Shown: piece after piece, positions 41,176 to 50,222 of the stretch
Position numbering within the stretch: the stretch's first letter is position 1
How the letters are laid out: the number at the start of each line of letters is the position of its first letter
From: Haloechinothrix halophila YIM 93223
GTDB lineage: Bacteria; Actinomycetota; Actinomycetes; Mycobacteriales; Pseudonocardiaceae
DNA length: 64,000 nt
NCBI RefSeq assembly: GCF_000504245.1
Contig: NZ_KI632509.1
Span: 2,957,751-3,021,750, forward strand
Direction: 5' to 3'
Program-made: the position numbers and the translations under genes
Notes under the pieces: generated by a model
Database searches by the model: none
What the model was told of the DNA's origin: nothing
What the model saw: the letters and a program-made list of their open reading frames with translations, nothing else

Positions 41176-42786
41176 ATGTCTGCGGCAGGCCAGGTCAGGC
41201 GCATGCGCCTCGATATCAACCCGCCGGGCGACACCGCGCGGACGGGACAGGTGGACTGGGAGCAGGACGAGCAGCGGCGGGTGCCCGATAGGCGGCAGAC
41301 GGCACCTCGCCAACGCGTCATGGCGACGGTCGAGCTCGCGGACGCCGGACGGCGGCTCGCCTCCTGTCCGGTCGAGATTACGTTGCTGCACGTCCACCGC
41401 GCGGCGAAGACGTCCGCTCGCGATCTCGAACGCCGCTGGTCGCTGACCGCGGCGGAGCACACCCTGACCGACGTCCCGCTCGGTGACCATGTGGCGATCG
41501 TCCGGATCGAGAACCACCGGCCCTACGCCACGATGATCTCGGTTCGCGGCAGGCAGGAACACATCACGCTGCGGCCACCACTGATCCCCGTCGAGAGGGC
41601 CGAACAGTCCGACGAGCTGCTGCGGCCCGGCGAGAGTCATCCGTTCGTCGCGTCGGTGCGAACGTTCCTGCGCCACTTCGGTTACCTGTGGGAAGAGTGC
41701 GACTGCCTGCCCACCGAGATCTGTAGCCACGTGACGGGCGCGTTGCTGCGCTTCCAACGCGCCTTCGACCTCAGCGCCACCGGTGCGCTGAGCATAGACG
41801 TGCTGCGTCTGATGCACCTGCCGCGCTGCGCCGTCCCCGACATCACCACCGCCGACGAGAAACAGCCGGAGAATCGCGCCGTGGCGAGCGGATTCGGCGA
41901 AGCGGTGTCTGGACCCGGTGGGACATCGGAGGAGGACCCCATCGTCTTCAGCGCCAACCACTGGGACGACGTCGCGCTGACCTACCGGCAGCTCGACGGG
42001 ACGTCCGATGTCATCAACGAGTGGTCAGAGATCCGGTCGGCGATGCAGGCCTGGGCTGATGTCAGCACGTTGAGCTTCACCCGCACCACCGGCGCACCGT
42101 CGCACCTGGAGTTCGACTTCCGCTCCCCGTCGGAGGATGACTACCCGTTCGACAAGGGCGGGTCGAAGGACTACAACACCTACGCTCGCGGGTTCTACCC
42201 CACCAACGGTCTCATCGAGTTCGACGACCACGAGGACTGGAGCGACCTCAGCATCGAAGCCACCGCGGCCCACGAGATCGGGCACGCGATCGGCTTGCGG
42301 CACTCGTCGGTCAAGAACTCGACAATGTATCCCTACTACCACGACAGCTGGGACACGCCGAAAGAAGTCGACATCCGAGGCGTGAAGAGTCTCTACGCAC
42401 CCGTGGTGCGTCGCGACGGGCCGTTCATCGCCTACCCGCTGTGGGCGGTCAGCGTCACCGGGGGCACCGACACCGTCACCATCGATCTGGGACGGCCACG
42501 GAACTTCCTCGCCTGGGGCATCATCACCGTGCTGGACGCCCAGATCGACCTTGACCGCGACAACATGTGCTTCGTCGACGTGTTCGAGGTCGACGGAACG
42601 CGCACCGGGTGGCGAGCGGCAGGCGGCGACCACTTCGGCTCGCCGAGCTCGCCCGCGAACCCGCACCAGCCGACGTATACCGGTTACGGGCGCACGGTCA
42701 TGTTCCGGCTCGTCGCCGGGCACGTCGCCGATCTTGAGATCGGTGGCTACGCGCTGGTGCTCGTCCTCGATGAAGGAGTCGACTGA
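41176..42786 (+). CDS. Matrix metalloproteinase-like (M10A) zymogen with cysteine switch and C-terminal jelly-roll-like domain
   Basis: 536 residues. An N-terminal beta-rich domain (about 1-145) precedes a peptidoglycan-binding-type prodomain (about 160-213; LRFQRAFDLSATGALSIDVL). PRCAVPD follows at 216-222, closely matching the PRCGxPD cysteine switch by which animal and plant matrixins block their own zinc. The catalytic domain (about 245-405) has HEIGHAIGLRHSS at 366-378 (three zinc His, Glu367) and a Met-turn STMYPYY (Met384). The C-terminal 120 residues (YPLWAVSVTGGTDTVTIDLG to the end) reappear as the separate gene at 43054. No signal peptide is visible, which is odd for a matrixin. The start has a GAAGGG site. 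It is coupled by TGATG to the next small gene. Confidence 0.85.
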   Translation: MSAAGQVRRMRLDINPPGDTARTGQVDWEQDEQRRVPDRRQTAPRQRVMATVELADAGRRLASCPVEITLLHVHRAAKTSARDLERRWSLTAAEHTLTDVPLGDHVAIVRIENHRPYATMISVRGRQEHITLRPPLIPVERAEQSDELLRPGESHPFVASVRTFLRHFGYLWEECDCLPTEICSHVTGALLRFQRAFDLSATGALSIDVLRLMHLPRCAVPDITTADEKQPENRAVASGFGEAVSGPGGTSEEDPIVFSANHWDDVALTYRQLDGTSDVINEWSEIRSAMQAWADVSTLSFTRTTGAPSHLEFDFRSPSEDDYPFDKGGSKDYNTYARGFYPTNGLIEFDDHEDWSDLSIEATAAHEIGHAIGLRHSSVKNSTMYPYYHDSWDTPKEVDIRGVKSLYAPVVRRDGPFIAYPLWAVSVTGGTDTVTIDLGRPRNFLAWGIITVLDAQIDLDRDNMCFVDVFEVDGTRTGWRAAGGDHFGSPSSPANPHQPTYTGYGRTVMFRLVAGHVADLEIGGYALVLVLDEGVD

Positions 42787-43040
42787 TGCCGTCCTACGTG
42801 CTTTACGACACCCGCGATGGTGCGGTCATCGGAGTACACAGCGAGGTCATCGCCGGTGAGCAGGACACAGCCACGCTCACCGACGAGGAGGTGCTCGCCG
42901 CCGCGATGCCGGAGAACCCCGACATCGACGTCGCCGTTCTCGAAGTTGCCGACCATCCTCGTCCCCGCAGGGGGTACCGGCTCGTTGTCGATCCTCACCT
43001 TCGTCAACTCATCGAGGTCGAAGCACCATCAGCCGAATGA
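42786..43040 (+). CDS. Small protein in the metalloproteinase unit
   Basis: 84 residues (MPSYVLYDTRDGAVIGVHSE, GEQDTATLTDEEVLAAAMPE, RRGYRLVVDPHLRQLIEV). It is acidic, mixed alpha/beta and without signal peptide. It starts inside the stop codon of the metalloproteinase gene (TGATG), so it is made with it. I do not recognise a family. Position suggests an inhibitor, chaperone or structural partner; none is shown. Confidence 0.7.
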   Translation: MPSYVLYDTRDGAVIGVHSEVIAGEQDTATLTDEEVLAAAMPENPDIDVAVLEVADHPRPRRGYRLVVDPHLRQLIEVEAPSAE

Positions 43041-43053
43041 ACCGGAGCACGCC

Positions 43054-43404
43054 ATGCAAGCATTCACAGTCAACCTGGCGTCGGCCAGCGGTGCTGGCGG
43101 CGAGACCGCCACCGTCAACCTCGGTTACCGGCGCACCTTCTACGCGTGGTGTCAGATCACGGTGATCGACTCTTTCAGCGACTTCGACCGCGACAACGCG
43201 GCCGCGATTGACATCGTGCGCGTCGATGGCGCCCTCACCCCGTGGCGCGCGGCGGGCGGCGACCACTTCGGCTCACCCGGCGACGTGTCCAACGTGCGCG
43301 AGGGCGCCATGAGCGGCGTCGGGCAGCGCATCACGTTCCGGCTCCGCGCGTTCCACAAGGCTGACCTTGCCGTGCTCGGCGTCGGTATGGTCCTCGTGCC
43401 CTGA
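43054..43404 (+). CDS. Stand-alone copy of the metalloproteinase C-terminal domain
   Basis: 116 residues. It aligns along its whole length with the last 120 residues of the protein at 41176. Shared features are a beta-strand GGETATVNLGYRRTFYAWCQ against GGTDTVTIDLGRPRNFLAWG, DFDRDNAAAIDIVRVDG against DLDRDNMCFVDVFEVDG, and an identical WRAAGGDHFGSP. No signal peptide. It begins 13 bp after the 84-residue gene, so all three are one transcription unit. It may compete with or assemble with the protease domain. Confidence 0.75.
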   Translation: MQAFTVNLASASGAGGETATVNLGYRRTFYAWCQITVIDSFSDFDRDNAAAIDIVRVDGALTPWRAAGGDHFGSPGDVSNVREGAMSGVGQRITFRLRAFHKADLAVLGVGMVLVP

Positions 43405-43616
43405 CCCGTCGCGCGTCAAAGCAGTAGCCGCTGCGACATTTTCCCTCCTCAAGCGCGGTTCTCGGTATTCGCGAGCCGAGTACGAGCCGCATGCTCGCTG
43501 AGTCGATACCGTACGTGTTGTCCGCTACGGTCGGCGCACTGTCACCTTGTGCGGCTCCTCGGTAGTCGGCACGCCACCCCGCCATTGCTCGAGTGGCTGA
43601 CCAGGAAGGAGGCGTC

Positions 43617-45068
43617 GTGACCGACCGGATTGGCGCACACCGCCTGATCGAGCGCGTCGTCGACACCGACAGCTTCGAATCGTGGGACGCCCCCGTCGAC
43701 GTCAGCGGCCACGACGCGGACTACGCGAGTGCGTTGCGGAAAGCAAGCGAGCGCGCTGGCACCGACGAAGCCGTCGTCACCGGATGCGCGACCATCGGCG
43801 GGCGCGACGTCGCACTCATCGTCAGCGAGTTCGAGTTCCTCGGCGGATCCATCGGTCGCGCCACCGCACGACGCATTGTCGCCGCGGTGAACCGCGCGAC
43901 CGAACGGCGCCTTCCGCTGCTCGCAGCACCCCGCTCTGGCGGCACCCGGATGCAGGAGGGCACGCCCGCGTTCGTGCGGATGGTGAGCATCACCCGCGCG
44001 ATCCTCGCTCACAAAGCCGCGGGCCTGCCCTACCTCGTCTATCTGCGCGACCCCACGACCGGTGGCGTGTTCGCCTCCTGGGGCTCGCTCGGCCACATCA
44101 CCGTGGCCGAACCGGGCGCGCTGATCGGGTTCCTCGGTCCCCGCGTGTACGAAGCCCTGCACGGCACACCGTTTCCACCGGGTGTGCAGACCGCCGAGAA
44201 CCTAGCGGACAACGGCATCATCGACGCCGTCGTCGCCATTGACGAACTCGCGGCGCTCGCGACCCGCGCACTCCGGCTTCTCACGTCGCCGGAATCCGGT
44301 GACACGACCGATCCTCCGCCATCGGCGTCATCGCCACGCGAGCACCTCGCTACCCCGTGGGACTCGGTGCGACGCACACGCCGCGACGACCGACCCGGGG
44401 TCACCGACCTGCTCCGCAACGCCACCGACGACGTCCTCCGCCTGCGCGGCACCGGCGCGGGCGACCGCGACGACGGACTCGTGCTCGCCCTGGCCTCCCT
44501 GCACGGCATCCACTGTGTCCTCATCGGACACGACCGCCACCACCAGCGACACACTCCCCTCGGTCCTGCTGCGATGCGACAAGCGCAACGGGGCATGCGG
44601 CTCGCCGAAGACCTCCGGCTCCCCCTGGTCGCGATCATCGACACCCCAGGCGCCGACCTCTCCCCCGCCGCTGAGGAAGGCGCACTCGCCGGAGAGATCG
44701 CACAGTGCGTCGCCACGATCACCGCGCTCACCGTCCCCACCGTCTCCGTGCTCCTGGGCCAAGGATGCGGCGGCGCGGCACTCGCGCTACTCCCCACCGA
44801 CCGCGTCATCGCCGCCGAACACGCCTGGCTATCAGCCCTGCCCCTCGAGGGAGCCAGCGCGATCGTCCACCGCGACACCGACCACGCCGCTGAGATGGCC
44901 ACCCGGCAACACATCACAGCGCCCGACCTTCTCGCCGAGGGCATCGTGCACCACATCGTCGCCGAACCACCGGACGCCGCTCGCGACGTCCGCGGCTTCA
45001 CTCGCACCATCGTCGCAGCCTGCGCCAAGCAGATCCGCGAGCTCCGCACGATACCGAGTGGATCTTGA
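43617..45068 (+). CDS. Fused acyl-CoA carboxylase carboxyltransferase (AccD-AccA type)
   Basis: 483 residues. The N-terminal half is AccD-like without its zinc finger: EFEFLGGSIGRATARRIVAA, PRSGGTRMQEGTPAFVRMVS, LRDPTTGGVFASWGSLGHIT, EPGALIGFLGPRVYEALHGT. The C-terminal half is AccA-like: RLAEDLRLPLVAIIDTPGAD, IAQCVATITALTVPTVSVLL, GQGCGGAALALLPTDRVIAA. It transfers CO2 from carboxybiotin to acetyl-CoA or another acyl-CoA. The GTG at 43617 has AAGGAGG. No biotin carboxylase or carrier gene is close, so its partners must be encoded elsewhere. The 203 bp after it hold nothing definite beyond AT-rich sequence. Confidence 0.9.
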   Translation: MTDRIGAHRLIERVVDTDSFESWDAPVDVSGHDADYASALRKASERAGTDEAVVTGCATIGGRDVALIVSEFEFLGGSIGRATARRIVAAVNRATERRLPLLAAPRSGGTRMQEGTPAFVRMVSITRAILAHKAAGLPYLVYLRDPTTGGVFASWGSLGHITVAEPGALIGFLGPRVYEALHGTPFPPGVQTAENLADNGIIDAVVAIDELAALATRALRLLTSPESGDTTDPPPSASSPREHLATPWDSVRRTRRDDRPGVTDLLRNATDDVLRLRGTGAGDRDDGLVLALASLHGIHCVLIGHDRHHQRHTPLGPAAMRQAQRGMRLAEDLRLPLVAIIDTPGADLSPAAEEGALAGEIAQCVATITALTVPTVSVLLGQGCGGAALALLPTDRVIAAEHAWLSALPLEGASAIVHRDTDHAAEMATRQHITAPDLLAEGIVHHIVAEPPDAARDVRGFTRTIVAACAKQIRELRTIPSGS

Positions 45069-45271
45069 GGCGATGTGGCTGCTATGACGACCACAACGTC
45101 TCATGATCCACATTGACCGTCGTGCCTTCACGTCTGTGCTTCTTGTGGTTGTGTGGTGATTGGCACGGTCAGCGACCACTGTGCCATTCGGCGCTCTATG
45201 GGTTATGTCATAGTAAATCTTTAGGAGATGAAGCTCCTGACGTCACACTGACGCGCTGGGTGGCGGACGGA

Positions 45272-47401
45272 CTATGTGGCCGCGGGCAGGAACGATCCGC
45301 TGCGCAGCTGCTTGCCGGTCAGGAACCGGCGTCGGTCGGTGACGACGATGGTGGCGAGGGTACCGATGGCAAGCCACACCGCAAGTTGGATGACACCGGT
45401 GGTCACGCCGCCGGCCCCGGTCACGATCGCGCGCAGCGCGAGCACGGCACCGTGCGTCGGCAGCACACCGGAGATCGCGTACAGCGGACCGGGGATGGTC
45501 GATACGACCCCGGTGGCAGCGGTCAACACAAGCACCGCCAGCGACGCCAGCCGTCCCGGCCGCTTGAAGATGGCGGTTGCCGCCTGGTTGAGCGCGACGA
45601 ACGCACACGCGGCCAGCAGCGTCACGCCGAGGAACGCCAGCCATCGGCCGAGCCCGAGGTCGAGGAACGGCACGAGGACGAGGCTCAGCCCCAGTGCCGC
45701 CAGCACCGCGGCTGTCGCGCCGGGCATCGCGGCACGGACGATGATCCGCCAGGTCGGCTCGCGCGAGGTGAGCACCGCCGAGGGCACGGCGCGAGTGATC
45801 AGATAGGTCGCCAGCGCACCGGCCCACAGCGCCAGCGCCACGAACAACGCGATGGCCGACCGACCGATGTCGATCCCGGACCCGTGCGCGGTCGACGGGG
45901 TCGCCGCGACCGTTTTCAGGTGGTCTCGTTCGTCGTCGGTGTAGGTGGGGATCTCGTCCTTGCCGCCGGCGAGACCGGCCGCCAGCTCTTCGGCTCCATT
46001 GTGGAGCTCGCCGGCACCGTCGCGAACCTTGCCCGTACCGTCACGGAGCTCGCTGGCACCGCCGCTGAGTTCATCGGCGCCGTTACTGAGTTCGCCGGTG
46101 CCCTCGGCGAGCCTGCTCGACCCATCAGCCAGCTCGTGTGCTCCGTCGTTGACTCGCTGCACGCCGTCGTCCAGTCTGCGAGCACCCTGCGCCGCGTCGG
46201 CGATGCCCGCCACGAGCTCATCGGCGGAGTCCGCGAGCCTGGCGTTGCCGTCGGCGACCTTGCGGGCGCCTTCGGCGAGCGCGGTGACCGAGTCCCGGGT
46301 CTCGACCACCGACTGCCGGACGGACTCCCGCACGGAGTCGATCTTCTCGGCTTCGGTCGCGAACCGGTCGGCCGCGTCGCGGAGCCGATCGCAGAACCCG
46401 GTCTCACCGTCGGATTCGCACTCGTCGGCCAGTCGCTGGAACTCCTCAGCGGCCGACGTGGCCGACGGAAGGGCGTCGATGGCCGTGATGATCCGGTTAG
46501 CCAGCGGAACCACGACATCGGCGATCCGTTCGTTGCCCTTGGCGACCTGCCGCGCGCCTTCGGCGAGGCGCCGGGTGAGCTCGGGCAGCCGAGCGGTGTC
46601 CCGCTCAGCCTGGGTCAGCCCGCTCGACAGCTCGGCCGAGCCGTCAGCGAGCCGTGTCGTGCCGTCCGCGAGCTCCGCCGCACCCGCCGCGAGCTCGCGG
46701 GCCCCCTCGTCCAGCTCGTCGGCACCGGTAGACAGTTCGTCTGCCCCCGTGGCGAGCTTGTCGGCACCATCAGCCAGCTCCCGCGTGCCCGCGAAGAGCT
46801 CACCAGCACCATCGGCCAGCTCACCAGCACCATCGGCCGCTTCGGCGATCTTGTCGTGGATCGTGCCGAACGCGATGTAGATGTTGCCGAGGTAGGTCTC
46901 GACCACCTGCTTGTTCAGCGTCCGCTGGGTGGCTTCGGCGACCTGCCTGCTTGCTTCAGGGTCGATCACACCGGCTGCCGCCGAGGTCCGCACCGTGACC
47001 TCGGCCTGGGTCGCCTCGAGTGGTTCGGCGGTCGCGACCGAGGTCGCGCGTGCCGAGAAGTTCTCCGGGATGGTCACGGCGGCGGTGTAGGAACCGTCGG
47101 CGAGTCCGGCTTCCGCGTCGTCGGCGCTGGTGAGCACCCACTGGTACGCGGAGTCCGCACGGTGGGTGAGGTGTGCGGCCAGTTCCCTGCCCAGCGGGAC
47201 CAGCTGGCCGTCGACGGTGACCGGCTCATCGAGGTTGACGACCGCGGCCGTCGCGGTCCCGTGGTCGGCCTGCGGCGACCAGTACGCCCAGCTGAGCAGG
47301 GCGACGATGAGCGCGGGGACGACGACGAGCCCTGTCCAGGTCCGCCACGTCAGAGGTCCGGACGCGGTGGCACGGGCGGTGTTGGCGAACGGCTTCAACA
47401 T
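45272..47401 (-). CDS. YhgE/Pip-type membrane protein
   Basis: 709 residues. One N-terminal helix (WTGLVVVPALIVALLSWAYW) and about five C-terminal helices (from IGRSAIALFVALALWAGALA) flank a long external domain. Between residues about 195 and 530 that domain contains many copies of an ELADGAGEL-like heptad/undecad (ADGADKLATGADELSTGADE), predicted as coiled coil reaching from the membrane. This YhgE/Pip layout is related to phage infection proteins and ESX/type VII-linked or ABC-2-like exporters. The start ATG overlaps the stop of the MMPL gene (TGATG), so the two form an export unit. Confidence 0.9.
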   Translation of the reverse strand: MLKPFANTARATASGPLTWRTWTGLVVVPALIVALLSWAYWSPQADHGTATAAVVNLDEPVTVDGQLVPLGRELAAHLTHRADSAYQWVLTSADDAEAGLADGSYTAAVTIPENFSARATSVATAEPLEATQAEVTVRTSAAAGVIDPEASRQVAEATQRTLNKQVVETYLGNIYIAFGTIHDKIAEAADGAGELADGAGELFAGTRELADGADKLATGADELSTGADELDEGARELAAGAAELADGTTRLADGSAELSSGLTQAERDTARLPELTRRLAEGARQVAKGNERIADVVVPLANRIITAIDALPSATSAAEEFQRLADECESDGETGFCDRLRDAADRFATEAEKIDSVRESVRQSVVETRDSVTALAEGARKVADGNARLADSADELVAGIADAAQGARRLDDGVQRVNDGAHELADGSSRLAEGTGELSNGADELSGGASELRDGTGKVRDGAGELHNGAEELAAGLAGGKDEIPTYTDDERDHLKTVAATPSTAHGSGIDIGRSAIALFVALALWAGALATYLITRAVPSAVLTSREPTWRIIVRAAMPGATAAVLAALGLSLVLVPFLDLGLGRWLAFLGVTLLAACAFVALNQAATAIFKRPGRLASLAVLVLTAATGVVSTIPGPLYAISGVLPTHGAVLALRAIVTGAGGVTTGVIQLAVWLAIGTLATIVVTDRRRFLTGKQLRSGSFLPAAT

Positions 47402-50097
47402 CAGCTGGCCTCGAGTAGTTGCGGTGTCAGGGCAAGAGTGGTCACGCCGGACGACGGAAGCAGGTCCTGGATCCGAGCCGGGTCCTGGCAGGTGAGCACG
47501 ACTGTGGCGCGCTCGGTGCGGGTCGCGTAGTCGAGCAGCCGGCACAGCTCGGCGCGCTGCCCGGGGTGCAGCACGAGGTCGGCATCATCGATGAGGATCA
47601 GCTCGATCCCGTCGTCCACGGCGGTGGCGGCCTCCGCTGCCGGGCTGGTGCTCTCCGTGCTGGAGATGACCGCGACCTGGCTCCGCAGCGCGTGTGTGTG
47701 CTGCGGCAGAACGTGGCCGAGCACCTTCAGATCACCGTTCAGTCGCGGCACGCGCCCGGCGATGCTGAACAGCAAGGCACTCTTGCCAACGGTTCCGGGG
47801 CCATGCAGCACGAGCGTCTCGCCGGTTCGCAGATGAATCTCCACATCCCGGTACACGGTGTGGTCCCGGTCGTCGGTCAGCGTCAGGTTCGCCGCACTGA
47901 CGACCTCGGTGGAGTCCGGCGACGGCCAGTCAGCCAGCCGCAGCTCGCGCATCAGGGCGTCGCCCTCCGCGTCGAAGACCGGCAGCCTGCGGTCGAGCTT
48001 GGGCGACAACCCCCATGCCCGGTGACCGAGCATCGCGAGGATCGCGGGTACCAGTGTCATTCGCACGAGGAACGCGTCGACGAACACGCCGACGGCGAGG
48101 CTGAACGCGATCGGTTTGATCGTCGAGCTGCCTTCGGGCACGAACGCCGCGAACACGGCGAACATGATCAGCGCCGCCGCGACGACCACCCGGGATGTCG
48201 CGACGAACCCGGTCTCGATGGCGCGGTGCGGGTCCCCGCCATGCACGTAGTCCTCCCGGATCCGGGAAACCAGGAACACCTCGTAGTCCATCGCGAGGCC
48301 GAACAGCACCCCCATCAGGATGATCGGCAGGAAACTGATCACGCTGCCGGTGCGGGTGATGTCCAAGGCGTCGGCGAAATGTCCCTGCTGGAACACGAAC
48401 GACGTGGCGCCGAACGCCGCACCGACCGACAGCAGGTATCCCGCGGTGGCCTTGATCGGCACCCAGATCGAGCGGAACACCATCGCCAGCAGCACCAGCG
48501 ACAGCCCGATGACGAGAATGCCGAACGGGACGAGCGCGTCACCGAGCTGCGCCGAGACGTCGATGCCTGCCGCGGTGATGCCGGTGACGGCCGTGGCTGT
48601 TCCGTAGGTTTCGAGGAAGTGTGGTGCTGTGGCACGCAGTGTGGCGACCAGTTCCTCGGTCCCCGGCGAGTCCGGTGCCGTCGTGGGCACGACCTGGATC
48701 ACCGACACCTCACCCTTCCGGTTGGGCGTGGCCACCGGTACCAGCGCCACACCCTCGATGTCCCGGATCTCGTCGGCGATCTCGTTCGTGACACCGACCG
48801 GGTCGTTGCTGTCGAGCACGTCAACGGTCACGAGCAGCGGGCCGTTGTAACCGGGCCCGAACCGCTCGGTGATCACGTCGTAGGTGTCGCGGGCTGGGTT
48901 GCCCTGTGGTTCGGTTCCGTTGTCGGGCAGTGCGAGCCGCAGGTCGGTGGCGGGTATGGCGGCTACGGCCAGCCCGGCCACGACGATCACCACGGTCAGT
49001 GCCGGGATCCGGGTGACGATGCGAATCCAGCGCCTGCTGAATCCGGCGCGTTCCCGGCCAGCACGGCGCCGGCGCTTGGGCCGCATCCGGTCCCCCGCGA
49101 ACGCCAGCGAAGCGGGAATCAGCGTGACCGCGACAATGACGGCGACCGTCACCGCGGCCGCCGCGGCGACACCCATGGTGGTCAGGAACGGGATACCGGC
49201 AACAGCCAGCCCGAGCAGGGCGATCACCACCGTCAGCCCGGCGAAGATCACCGCGGATCCCGCTGTCGCCGTAGCCCGCGCGATTGATTCCTCGACGCCG
49301 ATCCCGTCGGCGAGCTGGTCGCGGTGCCGTGCGAGCAGGAACAGCGCATAGTCGATGCCGACGGCAAGCCCGAGCATCACCGCGAGCATCGGTGCCGTGG
49401 ACGAGATCGGAACCAGGATCGTCGCGAGCATGATCAGGCCGATCGAGACGCCGACCCCGATGACCGCGGTCAGCAGCGGCATGCCCGCGGCCAGGAATGA
49501 CCGGAACACCACGAGCAGCACGACCAGTGCGATGCCAAGGCCCGCGGCCTCCACAATGGAGAGCCCGGGCACCCGGTCGGAGAGCGCGTCGCCGCCCGCG
49601 TACACCTCCACGCCGCCACCGATCGCGCGTTCGTAGTCCTCGGCGATGCTGGTGATGCCCGCCTTGGTCTCCTCAGAGACGTTGAGCAGGTCCACCTCGA
49701 GCAGCACCGAGACCATGGCGGCACGGTGGTCGGACGACAGCGCGCCGGTGACATCGTCGCTGAACGGGTTGAGCACCATGACGACCTGGTCGAGACGCTC
49801 AAGCTCGGTCACCGCGTCGGCGGTCGCCGACGTGATCGCGGGAGTCTCGACGCGCTCGCCCTCAGGGACGACCACGACCAGCTGCGCCGACGTCCCACTC
49901 ACCTCGGGAAAGACTCGGTCCAGGTAGTCGAGTGCCTGTTGTGACTCGGAGCCGGGAATCTCGAAGCTGTCGTCCGTGCCGTGGTTGAACAGCGCGGCAC
50001 CACCGCCAGCGGCGGTGAGCAGCACGATCCAGCTGAGCAGTACGAGCACCCTGTGCCTGGCGGCCGACCGGCCGAGCCGGTAGAGGAACGACGACAC
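47401..50097 (-). CDS. MMPL/RND-type transporter fused to a degenerate ABC-ATPase-like domain
   Basis: 898 residues. The first 690 are a standard MMPL protein: TM1 HRVLVLLSWIVLLTAAGGGA, an external domain, helix group IVEAAGLGIALVVLLVVFRS, GLAVGIDYALFLLARHRDQL (proton-relay Asp), a second external domain, and VLFGLAMDYEVFLVSRIRED. The last 205 residues add an ABC-type fold: NLTLTDDRDHTVYRDVEIHL, a Walker A-like GPGTVGKSALL (about 766) and a Walker B-like LILIDDADLVLHPGQRAELC (about 831). The Q-loop and LSGGQ helical subdomain appear missing, and DD replaces DE. The result is a proton-driven exporter with a possible nucleotide sensor. It is divergent from a TetR gene with three operators. Confidence 0.88.
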   Translation of the reverse strand: MSSFLYRLGRSAARHRVLVLLSWIVLLTAAGGGAALFNHGTDDSFEIPGSESQQALDYLDRVFPEVSGTSAQLVVVVPEGERVETPAITSATADAVTELERLDQVVMVLNPFSDDVTGALSSDHRAAMVSVLLEVDLLNVSEETKAGITSIAEDYERAIGGGVEVYAGGDALSDRVPGLSIVEAAGLGIALVVLLVVFRSFLAAGMPLLTAVIGVGVSIGLIMLATILVPISSTAPMLAVMLGLAVGIDYALFLLARHRDQLADGIGVEESIARATATAGSAVIFAGLTVVIALLGLAVAGIPFLTTMGVAAAAAVTVAVIVAVTLIPASLAFAGDRMRPKRRRRAGRERAGFSRRWIRIVTRIPALTVVIVVAGLAVAAIPATDLRLALPDNGTEPQGNPARDTYDVITERFGPGYNGPLLVTVDVLDSNDPVGVTNEIADEIRDIEGVALVPVATPNRKGEVSVIQVVPTTAPDSPGTEELVATLRATAPHFLETYGTATAVTGITAAGIDVSAQLGDALVPFGILVIGLSLVLLAMVFRSIWVPIKATAGYLLSVGAAFGATSFVFQQGHFADALDITRTGSVISFLPIILMGVLFGLAMDYEVFLVSRIREDYVHGGDPHRAIETGFVATSRVVVAAALIMFAVFAAFVPEGSSTIKPIAFSLAVGVFVDAFLVRMTLVPAILAMLGHRAWGLSPKLDRRLPVFDAEGDALMRELRLADWPSPDSTEVVSAANLTLTDDRDHTVYRDVEIHLRTGETLVLHGPGTVGKSALLFSIAGRVPRLNGDLKVLGHVLPQHTHALRSQVAVISSTESTSPAAEAATAVDDGIELILIDDADLVLHPGQRAELCRLLDYATRTERATVVLTCQDPARIQDLLPSSGVTTLALTPQLLEAS

Positions 50098-50132
50098 GTA
50101 TCGGCTCCTTGTCGATCCCTGATGGCAAAGTC

Positions 50133-50180
50133 GATACAGTCTGTATCGCGATACATCGTGTATTCAATACACTGTGTACC
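50133..50180. promoter_or_regulatory. Three tandem TetR operators
   Basis: GATACAGTCTGTATC (50133-50147, perfect), GATACATCGTGTATT (50150-50164) and AATACACTGTGTACC (50166-50180) share a TACA-n3-TGTA-like palindrome. Centres are 17 and 16 bp apart, filling the gap between the exporter and TetR genes. Confidence 0.7.
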
Positions 50181-50222
50181 GAATCACTCGGCGAACGACC
50201 GGTATGACAAGCTGAGGCCGCG

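Noticed and set aside
41176-43404. Metalloproteinase as a substrate of the upstream ABC exporter
   Set aside because: The gap is 132 bp and the ABC type does not normally move folded proteins; there is no sequence evidence for the link.
45223-45238. AGGAG/CTCCT hairpin as a terminator between convergent genes
   Set aside because: The stem is only 5 bp and no T-run follows on either strand; too weak to annotate.
45113-47530. 805-codon plus-strand open frame
   Set aside because: It runs exactly opposite the repetitive YhgE/Pip gene. The repeats remove stops on the other strand; no start signal or protein features support it.
47419-49287. 622-codon plus-strand open frame opposite the MMPL gene
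   Set aside because: Arg/Asp/Gln-rich shadow translation with no domain; the minus-strand MMPL helices are unambiguous.
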